From contig NZ_JAMLIW010000002.1 in NCBI RefSeq assembly GCF_023953935.1, forward strand, positions 267,804-331,803: a DNA stretch of 64,000 nucleotides, in the 5' to 3' direction. This document shows positions 40,396 through 49,829 of the stretch, one piece after another. Origin of the DNA: Thermomonas sp. GTDB lineage: Bacteria > Pseudomonadota > Gammaproteobacteria > Xanthomonadales > Xanthomonadaceae. The notes beneath the pieces were generated by a model. That model saw only the letters and a list, made by a program, of their open reading frames with translations. It did not search any database and was not told the origin of the DNA. Both the position numbers and the translations under genes were made by a program. Every line of letters begins with the position of its first letter. Position 1 is the stretch's first letter.

Positions 40396-40809
40396 TCAGG
40401 AAGGAAACGCATCGAACACAGGAAGGCGATCCAGATCGTGCTCCCACGCCGCCTTGCTGGCGACGAAGATGTGCGCGTCCGGCGCGGCGTTGAACGGAAC
40501 ATCGAGGGCGCCGGCCGGCACCACGATCATCTGTTCCATTGCATAAGGCAATCCCGAACCGCAGCTGACGCAGAAGCAGCGGGCATGGCGGGTCGCCGGC
40601 AGCCGGTAGAGGATCGCCCTGCCTTCTCCCGCCAACCAGCGCAGTGTTGCCGTCGCCGAGAACAGATTGGCCGCGTACGCGGAACCGGTGTCCTTGCGGC
40701 AATGCGCGCAGTGGCAGAGGTAGAAGTGGTCGAACCTGCCTTCGATCACGAAGCGCACCGCACCGCACAGACAGGAGCCGTGATGGCGCGTGGGCTGCAT
40801 TTCATTCAT
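40396..40809 (-). CDS. GFA-family (glutathione-dependent formaldehyde-activating/CENP-V-like) protein
   Basis: The 137-residue protein has the zinc-binding pattern of the GFA fold: SCLCGAVRF (C-x-C), [10 protein letters not shown] (C-x-C-x2-C) and FCVSCGSGL (C-x2-C), with the second metal site near the middle. The physiological substrate of such proteins is mostly unknown. Its start overlaps the truA stop by 8 bp and it ends 21 bp before trpF, so it is inserted in the usual truA-trpF spacing. Confidence 0.85.
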   Translation of the reverse strand: MNEMQPTRHHGSCLCGAVRFVIEGRFDHFYLCHCAHCRKDTGSAYAANLFSATATLRWLAGEGRAILYRLPATRHARCFCVSCGSGLPYAMEQMIVVPAGALDVPFNAAPDAHIFVASKAAWEHDLDRLPVFDAFPS

Positions 40810-41570
40810 CGCCGCAAACCTCCTCCGGCAAGCCCCAGTGGCGCGGGTATTTCGGACCGAGGAAGAGCAATCCCGCCGCCGGTGCGGTTGGGCCGGCTTG
40901 GGTGCGATCGCGCTGTTCCAGCAGCTCAGCGATCCATTCAACCGGTCGTTCGCCGCAGCCCACCAGCAACAGCGAGCCGACGATGTTGCGCACCATGTGG
41001 TGCAGGAAGGCGTTGGCCTGCACGTCCACCACCACCTCATCGCCAGTACGGAGGATCGAAATATCCTGCAGATTGCGCCGCGCGTGGGTGGCCTGGCACT
41101 GGGCGCTGCGGAAACTCGAAAAATCCCGCTCGCCGAGCAGCGCCTGCGCCGCGCATTGCGTAGCGGCTGTAGCAGCAGCAGCGGCTCCCAACCCAGGAAC
41201 TGGCGCTGCAGCCGACGCCTGCGGGTGAATCGACCCAGCGGTAGCGGCGCCCGCGCAAGCACGCGCTGAATATTTTCCTGCTGCTGTACACCGCCAGCGT
41301 TGGCGGCAGGTTGGCGGTGGTGCCGAGGACCCAGCCGCGCTGGCTGCGCTCGACCTCGGTGTCGAAATGCACGACCTGGCAGCGCGCATGCACGCCGGCA
41401 TCGGTGCGCCCGGCACAGACGGTCGCGATCTGCGCATTCGCCACCCGCGAAAGCGCGGCTTCCAGCGTGGTCTGCAAACTCCCGTCCGGTGCCATGGACC
41501 CGGGCTGGCTCAAACGCTGCCAACCCGAGTAGCCACTGCCGTCGTATTCGATCCCCAGCGCGAAGCGCAT
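40802..41570 (-). CDS. truA: tRNA pseudouridine(38-40) synthase, frameshifted in the middle
   Basis: TruA converts uridines 38-40 of the tRNA anticodon arm to pseudouridine. The N-terminal part ([18 protein letters not shown], and the catalytic aspartate in [10 protein letters not shown]) and the C-terminal part ([40 protein letters not shown]) are conserved but lie in different frames. A middle segment containing FLGWEPL is in the third frame, so at least two indels lie between 41155 and 41240. The span is one base off a multiple of three. Without the shifts the protein would be about 256 residues, normal for TruA. Sequencing error is a strong alternative to real inactivation. Confidence 0.85.
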
Positions 41571-41587
41571 CGGCGTGGACGCCGTGC

Positions 41588-43588
41588 TCAACCCATGATT
41601 CGGGCCAGCATCTTGCCGGCCTTCTCGCTCACCGCATCGTCTTCGTCATTGAGCAATTCGGCGAGCAACTGCTGCGCGGAGGTGCGGTCGCCCATGTCGA
41701 GGAAGGCATCGACCAGCTTGAAGCGCTGCTCCGCGCTGGCGTGCGCCGGCGGCTCGTTGCCGGCGGCAGGGGTGGGCGCAGCGGGGGCCGTCGGTGGCGC
41801 CGGTTCCGGGTCGGAGACCCGCGCTGCATCGTGCGGTTCCTGGGCTCCGGAACGCGACACGGCGCCTTTCACGACCCAGCCTGAATGCCAAGCCGGGGCA
41901 TCGCTGCCGGAAGCAGCGGACGCCGGCGGTGTTCCCGGCGCTGGCGCGGCGGAGGGCTGCGGTGCCGGGGCGGCGTCCGCCTTGGCCTTTTGCTCACGCC
42001 GTTGGTCGAGCCGCTGCATGCTCGCGGCCAGGGCGTCGTGGTCGAAACTGCGGCGCGGCTTGGGCTCCGGCTCGGGCCGGTTGCGCTTGCTCAGGAACCA
42101 GACCAGCAGACCCAGCAGCAGGACGCCCACGCCGCCGCCGATGTAATACGGATTGATGTTCGAATGGGTGGCGGCGGCCTGTTCCGAGGCAGGCGTCGCC
42201 GGCGCGGCCGCCTGATTGGCCTGGGCCAGCTGGTGCTGCGCGGAGGCCAATTCGGTGTCCTTCATGGTCAGCAGGCGATGCTGCTCGTCCCGGATCCGTT
42301 CCAGTTCGGCCACGCGCTCCTTCAGTTCCCCGACTTCCGCGGTTTTCGCGGAAATCTCTTCGTCGCGCTGTGCCAACTCCTGTTGCAACATGCTGCCCCC
42401 ACCGCGATTGCCGGTTCCGGTATTTGCCCCCGCCGCGGGCGTGGTGCCCGTCGGCGGCACGATTTGCAGGCGTGCTTCGGTGCGCCGTGCGCCTGACGCC
42501 GCGGCCGTCCGCGCCGCTGCGGCGCCGGGGGCGGCAGCCGGTGCAACCGGCGGCGAAGCCGAGGCGGCCGGGGCCCGGTTCGCAGGCACCGTGCCTGCCA
42601 TCGCGACCGCATCCGGCTGCAGCACAGGCCGCTGCGACTGGCGCCAAGCCTGCATCTGCTGGCGCACCACCGCGCTGGCCTCGCCGGCGTCGATCTGCGC
42701 CACTTCGCCCCCTTCCGGGACCCGCAGCACGGCGCCCTGGCGCAGTAGATTGATGTTGTCGCTGATGAAGGCGTCGGGATTGGCGCGCAGCAGCGCCAGC
42801 ATGGTCTGGTCGAGGCTGAACGTGTTGCGCAATCCTAGGCTGCCGGCAATTGCGGACAGGGTTTCGCCGCGCTTGATCGGGCCGTACTGACTTGCGTCAT
42901 CGGCGGCTGCCGCCTCTGCGGTCGCGACTGCCGTCTCGGACGGTTCGGGTGCCGGCGCGGCCGGCGGCGGGGTGGACACATCGACCGCTGCCTCCGGAGC
43001 CGGCGCCTCCGCAGCGACCGGGGCAGGCGTTGCCGGCGCGCTGGCTTCAGGTTGTGGCGGCAGCGGCTCGGCCGTCACCGGGGCCGCGGCTGCTTCCGCG
43101 GTCGCTTCCGGCAGCGCCGGACGCTGGACGAGGTTCGGCGCCTCGACGGCGGCCATCTGCACGTCCGCCTGGGCAGCCGGCGCGCTGGCCGTGTTGGGCG
43201 CGTCCACCAGCGCCGAATACTCGCGCACCAGCTTGCCTTCGCCCCAATCGACCTCGATCAGGAAATTGACCATCGCCTGGTCAATCGGCTGGACGCTGGT
43301 GACCCGAATCACCGGATTGCCGCGCGCATCGCTGCCCAGACTGAACTGAAGGTCTGCGGCCGCGCCTGTGGGCGGCGGCAGGCCAATGCGGCGGAAGGTT
43401 TCCGGCGACGCCATCCGCGTGCGCAGCGCGGCCAGTTCGCCCGGCGTGGTTGAAATGATCGGGATTTCCGCCAGCAGCGGTTGATTGAGCCTGGACTTGA
43501 CCTTGATCTGGCCAAGGCCCAAGGCCCATGCATTGCCGGCTGCCAGCAACAGCGCGGCAATCGCTGCTTTGCGCAAGATTCCGATCAC
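41588..43588 (-). CDS. fimV: FimV-like peptidoglycan-binding pilus/polarity protein
   Basis: FimV is an inner-membrane hub for type IV pilus assembly and cell polarity. The 666-residue protein has a signal peptide (about 1-24), the conserved N-terminal [16 protein letters not shown] segment, a LysM domain (about 234-289, [14 protein letters not shown]), an Ala/Pro-rich stretch, a coiled coil with [15 protein letters not shown], one membrane helix (about 481-501) and the C-terminal FimV domain with TPR-like [17 protein letters not shown] chose the GTG at 43588 because GGAG lies 8 bp upstream and the signal peptide begins there. The cytoplasmic part is short compared with Pseudomonas FimV. Confidence 0.88.
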   Translation of the reverse strand: MIGILRKAAIAALLLAAGNAWALGLGQIKVKSRLNQPLLAEIPIISTTPGELAALRTRMASPETFRRIGLPPPTGAAADLQFSLGSDARGNPVIRVTSVQPIDQAMVNFLIEVDWGEGKLVREYSALVDAPNTASAPAAQADVQMAAVEAPNLVQRPALPEATAEAAAAPVTAEPLPPQPEASAPATPAPVAAEAPAPEAAVDVSTPPPAAPAPEPSETAVATAEAAAADDASQYGPIKRGETLSAIAGSLGLRNTFSLDQTMLALLRANPDAFISDNINLLRQGAVLRVPEGGEVAQIDAGEASAVVRQQMQAWRQSQRPVLQPDAVAMAGTVPANRAPAASASPPVAPAAAPGAAAARTAAASGARRTEARLQIVPPTGTTPAAGANTGTGNRGGGSMLQQELAQRDEEISAKTAEVGELKERVAELERIRDEQHRLLTMKDTELASAQHQLAQANQAAAPATPASEQAAATHSNINPYYIGGGVGVLLLGLLVWFLSKRNRPEPEPKPRRSFDHDALAASMQRLDQRREQKAKADAAPAPQPSAAPAPGTPPASAASGSDAPAWHSGWVVKGAVSRSGAQEPHDAARVSDPEPAPPTAPAAPTPAAGNEPPAHASAEQRFKLVDAFLDMGDRTSAQQLLAELLNDEDDAVSEKAGKMLARIMG

Positions 43589-43750
43589 ATGGGCTCCATC
43601 ATCGCGACTGCGCGCCGACTCTAGCAGATTGTCGCGCATTTCCGACACAGCGCCAGCCCTGCGATGCAATGGCCATCACGATTCCGCAGCGTATGGGCGG
43701 CGGCATTGCACCCGACAGGCGCGATCACTTGAATCGCGCCTGAGCCCGCC

Positions 43751-44791
43751 TCAAGCCGCCGCGTCCTTCGGCTCCAGGCCCTCGGCCACCAGCAACTCGG
43801 CGATCTGCACGGCATTGAGCGCGGCGCCCTTGCGGATGTTGTCGGACACCACCCACAGGTCGAGCCCGCGCGGATGCGACAGGTCTTCGCGGATGCGGCC
43901 GACGAACACCGCATCCTTGCCGGAGGCGTGGGTCACCGGCGTGGGATAGCCACCCGGCTTGCGCTCATCGACCACTTCCACGCCCGGCGACTTCGCCAGC
44001 AGCGCGCGTGCCGCGTCGGCGGTGATCTTGTCGCGGGTCTCGATATGCACCGCCTCGGAATGCCCGTAGAACACCGGCACCCGCACCACGGTCGGATTCA
44101 CGCCGATGGTCGGATCGTCCAGGATCTTGCGGGTTTCCCAGACCAGCTTCATTTCTTCCTTGGTGAAGCCGTTGTCCTGGAAATCGTCGATCTGGGGAAT
44201 CAGGTTGAAGGCGATCTGGACCTGGAATTTCTTCGGCTCAATGTCCTGGAAATTGAGCAACTGGGCGGTCTGCCTGCCCAATTCCTCCATGCCGGACCGA
44301 CCCGCACCGGACGCCGATTGGTAGGTGGCGATATTGATCCGCTCGATGCCGTATTCGCGGTGGATCGGTGCCAGTGCCACCATCAACTGCATGGTCGAGC
44401 AATTGGGATTGGCGATGATCCCGCGCGGACGGTTCTTCGCCGCCTCCGGGTTCACTTCCGACACCACCAGCGGCACCTCGTCGTCGTAGCGGAAGGTCGA
44501 GGAATTGTCGATCACCACCGCGCCTTCGGCGGCGAATTTCGGCGCGTACTCCTTGCTGATCGCGCCGCCGGCGGAGAACAGGGCGATATCAATGGAGGCT
44601 GGATCGAACTCGGCCAGATCCTGCACCACCAGCTCGTCGTCACCGAAGGCGACCCGGCTGCCGGCCGAACGCTCGCTGGCGACCGCGACAACCGCACTGG
44701 CCGGGAAGCGGCGCTCGGCGAGGATCGACAACATGGTTTCACCGACCGCGCCGGTGGCGCCGACGACGGCCACCTTGTACTGATTGCTCAT
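43751..44791 (-). CDS. asd: Aspartate-semialdehyde dehydrogenase
   Basis: Asd reduces aspartyl phosphate to aspartate semialdehyde, the branch point to lysine, diaminopimelate, threonine and methionine. The 346-residue protein has the NADP loop GATGAVGE (11-18) and the catalytic cysteine C131 in NPNCSTMQL, with the catalytic His later in the chain. The start at 44791 gives the standard short N terminus. It lies between aroC and fimV on the minus strand. Confidence 0.95.
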   Translation of the reverse strand: MSNQYKVAVVGATGAVGETMLSILAERRFPASAVVAVASERSAGSRVAFGDDELVVQDLAEFDPASIDIALFSAGGAISKEYAPKFAAEGAVVIDNSSTFRYDDEVPLVVSEVNPEAAKNRPRGIIANPNCSTMQLMVALAPIHREYGIERINIATYQSASGAGRSGMEELGRQTAQLLNFQDIEPKKFQVQIAFNLIPQIDDFQDNGFTKEEMKLVWETRKILDDPTIGVNPTVVRVPVFYGHSEAVHIETRDKITADAARALLAKSPGVEVVDERKPGGYPTPVTHASGKDAVFVGRIREDLSHPRGLDLWVVSDNIRKGAALNAVQIAELLVAEGLEPKDAAA

Positions 44792-44899
44792 CTGATTGTT
44801 TGCCTTGTAGTTGCGGCGCAGACCGCGCCTGCATGTCAGGGGGTTCACACAATCCTTGCGGCGCGTCGCTGCCCAATGGGCCTGCTTGGCGATGCGCCG

Positions 44900-46057
44900 C
44901 TATCGTTTTGGATCAGGCATCGCGCTGGCGGCTGGAATCCTCGGCGTGATCTCGCCGACATCCCCGCACTGGGCGCGATGGCGCAGCGCCTGATCCATCA
45001 GCACCAGTGCCAGCATCGCCTCGCAAATCGGGGTGGCGCGGATGCCGACGCAGGGATCGTGGCGGCCGGTGGTGACGATCTCCACGTCGTTGCCGTCCAC
45101 GTCCAGCCCGGCCACCGGCAGGCGCAGGCTGGAGGTGGGCTTGAACGCCACCGACACCACGATCTGCTGGCCGCTGGAAATGCCGCCGAGGATTCCGCCG
45201 GCGTGATTGGACAGGAAGCCCATCGTGGTCATCACGTCACGATGTTCGCTGCCTGTTTGCGCCACGGCGTCGAAGCCGTCGCCGATCTCAACGCCCTTGA
45301 CCGCGTTGATCGACATCATCGCCGCCGCCAGCTCTGCATCGAGCTTGCCGTAGATCGGCTCGCCCCAGCCCGGCGGCACGCCATCGGCCACCACGGTGAC
45401 GCGCGCGCCGACCGAATCGCCGGACTTGCGCAGTGCGTCCATGTAGGTTTCGAGTTCCGGCACCTGCGCGGAATCCGGCCAGAAGAACGGGTTGGACTCG
45501 ATCGCATTGGCATCAAACCCGGTCGGCACGATCTGCCCGATCTGCGACATCCAACCGCGCACCGTCACCCCGCGCTGGGCCAGCCACTTCTTGGCGATCA
45601 CCGCCGCCGCCACCCGCATCGTGGTCTCGCGCGCACTGCTGCGGCCGCCACCGCGCGGATCGCGGATGCCGTACTTCTGCCAATAGGTGTAGTCGGCGTG
45701 ACCGGGCCGGAACTGCGCGGCGATCTTGGCGTAATCCTTGCTGCGCGCATCGGTATTGCGGATCAGCAGGGCAATCGGGGTGCCGGTGGTGATGCCCTCG
45801 TACACGCCCGAGAGAATTTCGACCGCGTCGGCCTCGTGCCGCGCCGAGGTGTGGCGGCTCTTGCCGGTTGCCCGCCGCGCCAGGTCATGGACGAAATCTT
45901 CCGGGGCGATGGCAATCCCCGGCGGGCAGCCGTCGAGCACGCAGCCGATCGCCGGCCCGTGCGATTCGCCGAAGGTGGTGACGCGCAGCAGCTGGCCGAA
46001 GGTGTTCAAGGAGGCATCCGGAGGCGGACGATAGCGCCCGATGGCGCACTGCAACAT
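44900..46057 (-). CDS. aroC: Chorismate synthase
   Basis: AroC converts EPSP to chorismate with reduced FMN, feeding the tryptophan genes downstream. Family signatures are [35 protein letters not shown] and [17 protein letters not shown]. The start is uncertain: the conserved sequence begins at [11 protein letters not shown], so a TTG at 46009 may be used instead of the ATG at 46057; neither has a clear ribosome binding site. The mature length of 369-385 residues is normal. Confidence 0.94.
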   Translation of the reverse strand: MLQCAIGRYRPPPDASLNTFGQLLRVTTFGESHGPAIGCVLDGCPPGIAIAPEDFVHDLARRATGKSRHTSARHEADAVEILSGVYEGITTGTPIALLIRNTDARSKDYAKIAAQFRPGHADYTYWQKYGIRDPRGGGRSSARETTMRVAAAVIAKKWLAQRGVTVRGWMSQIGQIVPTGFDANAIESNPFFWPDSAQVPELETYMDALRKSGDSVGARVTVVADGVPPGWGEPIYGKLDAELAAAMMSINAVKGVEIGDGFDAVAQTGSEHRDVMTTMGFLSNHAGGILGGISSGQQIVVSVAFKPTSSLRLPVAGLDVDGNDVEIVTTGRHDPCVGIRATPICEAMLALVLMDQALRHRAQCGDVGEITPRIPAASAMPDPKR

Positions 46058-46209
46058 CCAGACGCGACTTTAGCGCATCCGCAGCCTTCGCGAGGGTGGT
46101 TGCGGCAATCTAGGCCAAACGCCCGGTTCGGCCGCCATGCCTTTTCGTTCCTTGGCCAACGGTGGGCCACTCTGGTTCAGGCGTGAAAGCGCAAGCCACG
46201 GCGCGACCG

Positions 46210-46215
46210 TATAAA
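46210..46215 (+). promoter_or_regulatory. Possible -10 element upstream of the ebo-like operon
   Basis: TATAAA, extended as TATAAAAT, lies 27-32 bp before the eboE-like start in the 184-bp gap after divergent aroC. No convincing -35 is seen at 16-18 bp spacing. It is the only plausible promoter core I see in this gap, and the following genes are packed closely enough to be read from it. Confidence 0.35.
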
Positions 46216-46241
46216 ATGGCCTGTCACAGACAGAATTCGCC

Positions 46242-47489
46242 ATGTCCGCGATCCAGCTCAGCTACAGCACGTTCGGATTGACCAATCTCGACTTTCTCGA
46301 TGCGATCGACGCCGTGGATCGCGCCGGATACGCCGGGATCGAGATTTCCTTCCACCGCGACCAGTTCAATCCGTTCAACATCGACGACGCTTATCTGGAC
46401 GCGGTGAAACAGCGGCTGGACGCGCGCCGGGTGCAGGCCTGCTGCGTGGCCACCGCCTCGCATTTCTTCGATCCGCACCGGCCCCACGAGCCCTCTCTGA
46501 TGGCGCTGGAGAAGGCCGCGCGGATGCGCCGGATCGATCTGGTCAAGCGCGGCATCCACGTCGCCCGCAAGCTGGGGGTGAACCTGGTCACCTTCGGCAG
46601 CGGCTTCATCCGCGACGACCACGTGGCCCATCCCGAGGTCGATCCGGGCGCGCTGCTGGTCGATTCGATCCGCGAATGCCTGCGCGAAATCCGCGACGAT
46701 GAGGACATCACCCTGCTGATCGAGCCCGAACCGGGCATGTACATCGAGACGATGGCGCAGGGGCTGGCCTTGCTGGATCAGGTCGGCTCGGAAAAATTCA
46801 AGCTGCACATCGACATCTGCCACGCCTATTGCTCGGAAACCAATTACCTCGAAGCGCTGCGGCTGGCCGCGCCGCAGGCGCGCTACCTGCATATTTCCGA
46901 CGCCCGCGAAGGCTACAACCTGAAGATCGTCCACGACCACGCCGAACTCGCGCCGGACCTGGACTTCGCCAGCGTGCTGGTGCACTTCCCGGACACCGCC
47001 GATTTCCTTCTGCTGGATCGTGAACACCCGATCCACTTCCCGCTCGAGGCGCCCACGCCCGCCCGCAAGGCGCGGATCGAGGCGCTGCTGCAACGGGCCG
47101 GGGTGACGCGCGACCTGCAGGAGGTGCCGTATTCCAGCCTGTACGCCGGGGCCTCGCCGCTGGACGATGAAATTTTCACCTATCTGATCTCGATGCCGGG
47201 CCTGAGCTACGACGTGCTGGAGCGCGCGCGCCCGATCTGCGGCTATCTGCGCGGCGCGAAAAATGCGCCGCTGGTGGACAAGATGGTGGCCAATACCCTG
47301 ACCGGGATCGTGCATTTCCACGAAATCCCCGGCGAAGGCACGCTGGACCTGGCCGGCAGCTTCCGCGCGCTGGAGGAAGGCGGCTTCCAAGGCTTTGGCT
47401 CGGTCGAGCTCTATCACCACGTCGAGGGTTGGCAGCAGGCGCTGGACGCCAGTTATCGGCATCTGGCTGCGATCAACGGCGAGCGCTGA
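46242..47489 (+). CDS. Xylose-isomerase-like TIM barrel protein, EboE-like
   Basis: The 415-residue protein opens with IQLSYSTFGL and GYAGIEISFH, the start of the AP-endonuclease-2/sugar-isomerase barrel. Candidate metal and substrate residues sit at barrel positions: E161 and E163 (IEPEPGMY), D191 and H194 (HIDICHAY), H217, H358/H360 (VHFHEIPGEG) and E389 (SVELYHH). It resembles EboE, a metabolite-processing protein of the ebo operons found in cyanobacteria, some algal plastids and diverse bacteria. Its reaction is unknown. It is first in a five-gene cluster; the next gene starts 8 bp downstream. Confidence 0.75.
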   Translation: MSAIQLSYSTFGLTNLDFLDAIDAVDRAGYAGIEISFHRDQFNPFNIDDAYLDAVKQRLDARRVQACCVATASHFFDPHRPHEPSLMALEKAARMRRIDLVKRGIHVARKLGVNLVTFGSGFIRDDHVAHPEVDPGALLVDSIRECLREIRDDEDITLLIEPEPGMYIETMAQGLALLDQVGSEKFKLHIDICHAYCSETNYLEALRLAAPQARYLHISDAREGYNLKIVHDHAELAPDLDFASVLVHFPDTADFLLLDREHPIHFPLEAPTPARKARIEALLQRAGVTRDLQEVPYSSLYAGASPLDDEIFTYLISMPGLSYDVLERARPICGYLRGAKNAPLVDKMVANTLTGIVHFHEIPGEGTLDLAGSFRALEEGGFQGFGSVELYHHVEGWQQALDASYRHLAAINGER

Positions 47490-47497
47490 AGGCGGAC

Positions 47498-47989
47498 ATG
47501 GACGACAGGATCGACGTCGCATCCCTCGGCTGGCCCGCAGGGCTGGTAGGTGAACTCGACCACCGCCGGCTGAAGGCGCCCAGCGTCAAGCTGCGCTCGG
47601 CGCGGCGGGGCGAGCACGGCGACGTCACGTATTGCGTCGACCTGCGCATTCGTCATCCAAATGCCGACGAATATCTGACTTCGACCGAGCTGCATTCGGT
47701 CGAACATTTCCTGCTCGAAGGCTTCAGCCGGCTGCTGCCTGAGCACTTCGTCTCGGTCGGCCTGATGGGCTGCCAAACCGGCTTCTACCTCGGCTTCGTC
47801 AACGAAGGCCGCAGCGAGGTGCTGTGCGCTTGCCTGGTGCGCATTCTCGACGAGATGCAGTCGGCGACCGAAGTGCCTTACGCCAACATCGAACAATGCG
47901 GCCACTGGCGCAATCACAGCCTCGCCGACGCGCAGCGGGTGGCACGGGAGATCCTCGCCCGCCGCGCACACTGGCTGGACGCCGCATGA
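47498..47989 (+). CDS. luxS: LuxS-family S-ribosylhomocysteine lyase
   Basis: LuxS cleaves S-ribosylhomocysteine to homocysteine and DPD, the precursor of autoinducer-2. The 163-residue protein keeps the metal ligands H66 and H70 in HSVEH and C134 in QCG, the general base E69, the catalytic cysteine C92 in MGCQTGFY and the substrate arginine R50. The C92-C134 spacing (42) equals that of Bacillus LuxS, and ANIEQCG followed by HSLADA matches the C-terminal signature. The length fits the family. It lies 8 bp after the eboE-like gene and overlaps the cyclase gene by 4 bp, so it is part of this operon. No mtn/pfs nucleosidase gene is visible nearby. Confidence 0.88.
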   Translation: MDDRIDVASLGWPAGLVGELDHRRLKAPSVKLRSARRGEHGDVTYCVDLRIRHPNADEYLTSTELHSVEHFLLEGFSRLLPEHFVSVGLMGCQTGFYLGFVNEGRSEVLCACLVRILDEMQSATEVPYANIEQCGHWRNHSLADAQRVAREILARRAHWLDAA

Positions 47990-49137
47990 TTACCCGGGCC
48001 GACCGCTGGCAGGTGCGCACCCAGCGCCCGATTGCCTATGACGTGATCAAGGCAGCGGGCCTGTTCGATGCCGACAATCGCCGCCTGCTCGACTACGGCC
48101 GCTGCGACGGCGGCCGCCGCTTCGTGGTGGTCGATGCCAATGTCGACCGCTTGCACGGCAAGGCGATCCGAGACTGGTTTGCCCACCAAGGCATCGAAGC
48201 GCGGGTGGTGGTGTTCCCCGGCGGCGAGGAACACAAGACGATAGACCTCTACCAGGACATCCTGCGCGAACTCGACGGCTTCCCGATCCACCGCCGCGAT
48301 GAACCCATCATCGCCATTGGCGGCGGCGTGCTGACCGACGTGGTCGCCTTCGTCGCCGCCACCTACCGGCGCGGGATCCCGCACATCAAGGTGCCCACCA
48401 CCCTGATGGGCTACATCGACGCCGCGCTCGGGATCAAGGCCGGGATCAACTTCAACGGCAACAAGAACCGCCTCGGCAGCTTCGAGCCTCCCGCCGCGGT
48501 CCTGCTCGACAAGCACTTCCTGCGCACGCTGCCACCGCGCCACCTGCGCAACGGCGTCTGTGAAATCGTCAAGCTGGCGGTGGTCTGCGACGCCGACCTG
48601 TTCGAACGGCTCGAACGCGACGGCGCGCGCTGCATCGAAACCGCATTCCTGGATGCCGCCGGCGACGCCATTCTCGACGCCGCGATCCAGGGCATGCTCA
48701 CCGAACTGGAACCGAACCTGCACGAGGACCAGCTGGCGCGCAAGGTCGATTTCGGCCACAGCTTCAGCTATGGGCTGGAAACGCGCCACGAACAGCACCT
48801 GCTGCACGGCGAGGCGGTGCTGCTGGACGTGCTGGTCTCGACCGAACTCGCGCTGAGCCGCGGCCTGCTGGGGCAACGCCAGGCCGAGCGCGTGTTCGGG
48901 CTGGTCGCAAGCCTCGGCATCGACCTCAATCCCGGCGTCCTCGATGCCGAGGTGATGTGGCAGTCCCTGCTCGACCGCATCGAACACCGCAATGGGTTGC
49001 AGCGCGTGCCGGTACCCAACGGAATTGGTAGTTGCACCTTCCTCAACGACATCGCCCGCCGCGAGCTCGACGCCGCGGTGCCGGCCCTGCACGCCCGCCT
49101 CAAGGTGACCCATGAACCAAGCCGTGAACGTCGATAG
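47986..49137 (+). CDS. Sugar-phosphate cyclase of the dehydroquinate synthase family, EboD-like
   Basis: The 383-residue protein has the DHQS fold: NAD-binding GGGVLTD (112-118), the PTTL motif and the zinc ligands E193 (CEIVK), H258 (DFGHSF) and H274 (LLHGEA). Where shikimate-pathway AroB has a VGGKTGVN loop, this protein has ALGIKAGINFNG (K151), and it lacks AroB-type flanks. It therefore groups better with sedoheptulose-7-phosphate cyclase-like enzymes such as EboD than with AroB. Likely substrates are heptulose phosphates, but this cannot be settled by eye. It overlaps luxS (ATGA) and ubiG (26 bp). Confidence 0.78.
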   Translation: MITRADRWQVRTQRPIAYDVIKAAGLFDADNRRLLDYGRCDGGRRFVVVDANVDRLHGKAIRDWFAHQGIEARVVVFPGGEEHKTIDLYQDILRELDGFPIHRRDEPIIAIGGGVLTDVVAFVAATYRRGIPHIKVPTTLMGYIDAALGIKAGINFNGNKNRLGSFEPPAAVLLDKHFLRTLPPRHLRNGVCEIVKLAVVCDADLFERLERDGARCIETAFLDAAGDAILDAAIQGMLTELEPNLHEDQLARKVDFGHSFSYGLETRHEQHLLHGEAVLLDVLVSTELALSRGLLGQRQAERVFGLVASLGIDLNPGVLDAEVMWQSLLDRIEHRNGLQRVPVPNGIGSCTFLNDIARRELDAAVPALHARLKVTHEPSRERR

Positions 49138-49825
49138 TTCCGAAGTCAGCAAATTCGACCGCGTCGCCCAACTCTGGTGGGACCCCACCGGCAAGATGGG
49201 CATGCTGCATGTCATCAATCCGCTGCGCAGCCAGTTCACCTTCGATCACGTCGAGACCATCAAGGGTGCGAAGGCGGTCGACGTCGGCTGCGGCGGCGGC
49301 ATCCTGACCGAAACCCTGGCCAAGGCCGGCGCGCAGGTGATCGGCATCGACCAGTCCGAAATGAGCCTCGCCGTGGCCCGCCAGCACGCCCAGAAAAGCG
49401 GCCTGTCGATCGACTACCGCCTGCAGCGGGTCGAGGAACTCGCTGAACTGGAAGCCGGCACGTTCGATGTCGTCACCTGCCTGGAAATGCTCGAACACGT
49501 GCCCGACCCGGCCGCGATCATCGCCGCCTGCGCGCGTCTGCTCAAGCCCGGTGGCCACGTGATCTTCTCGACCATCAACCGCAGCTTCAAGGCCTGGCTG
49601 TTCGCCATCGTCGGCGGCGAGTACGTGATGCGGATCCTGCCGAAGGGCACCCATCAGTACGAAAAACTGATCCGCCCGCGCGAGCTGCGGCAATGGGCGC
49701 AGGCCAGCGGCCTCACCCACCTGCGCAGCGCCAGCCTGATGTTCAATCCGCTGACCAAGCGCTTCAAGGTGGCCGAGGGCAAGGAAGACGTGAATTACAT
49801 GATGAGCTACGTCAAGCGGGCCTGA
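49112..49825 (+). CDS. ubiG: UbiG-type SAM-dependent O-methyltransferase
   Basis: UbiG performs both O-methylations of ubiquinone synthesis. The 237-residue protein has the UbiG-specific N terminus KFDRVAQLWWDP and LHVINPLR, the SAM motif VDVGCGGG (56-63), the CLEMLEHVPDP stretch and STINRS, so a genuine UbiG is likely. It begins inside the cyclase gene and ends 4 bp before the prenyltransferase gene, so it is expressed with the ebo-like genes. It could serve ubiquinone synthesis, the ebo pathway or both. Confidence 0.88.
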   Translation: MNQAVNVDSSEVSKFDRVAQLWWDPTGKMGMLHVINPLRSQFTFDHVETIKGAKAVDVGCGGGILTETLAKAGAQVIGIDQSEMSLAVARQHAQKSGLSIDYRLQRVEELAELEAGTFDVVTCLEMLEHVPDPAAIIAACARLLKPGGHVIFSTINRSFKAWLFAIVGGEYVMRILPKGTHQYEKLIRPRELRQWAQASGLTHLRSASLMFNPLTKRFKVAEGKEDVNYMMSYVKRA

Positions 49826-49829
49826 GCCG

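Noticed and set aside
46009-46060. Shared GCGCACTGCAACAT near the panD and aroC 5' regions as a regulatory motif
   Set aside because: A 14-base match between two places in 64 kb is expected several times by chance, and no other copy or symmetry supports it.
44811-46186. Plus-strand genes antisense to asd and aroC
   Set aside because: Both minus-strand genes carry complete family signatures; the plus-strand frames show no motifs.
47986-49137. Calling the cyclase aroB because aroC is nearby
   Set aside because: aroC is divergent and the substrate loop is not of the AroB type; the neighbours match ebo genes instead.
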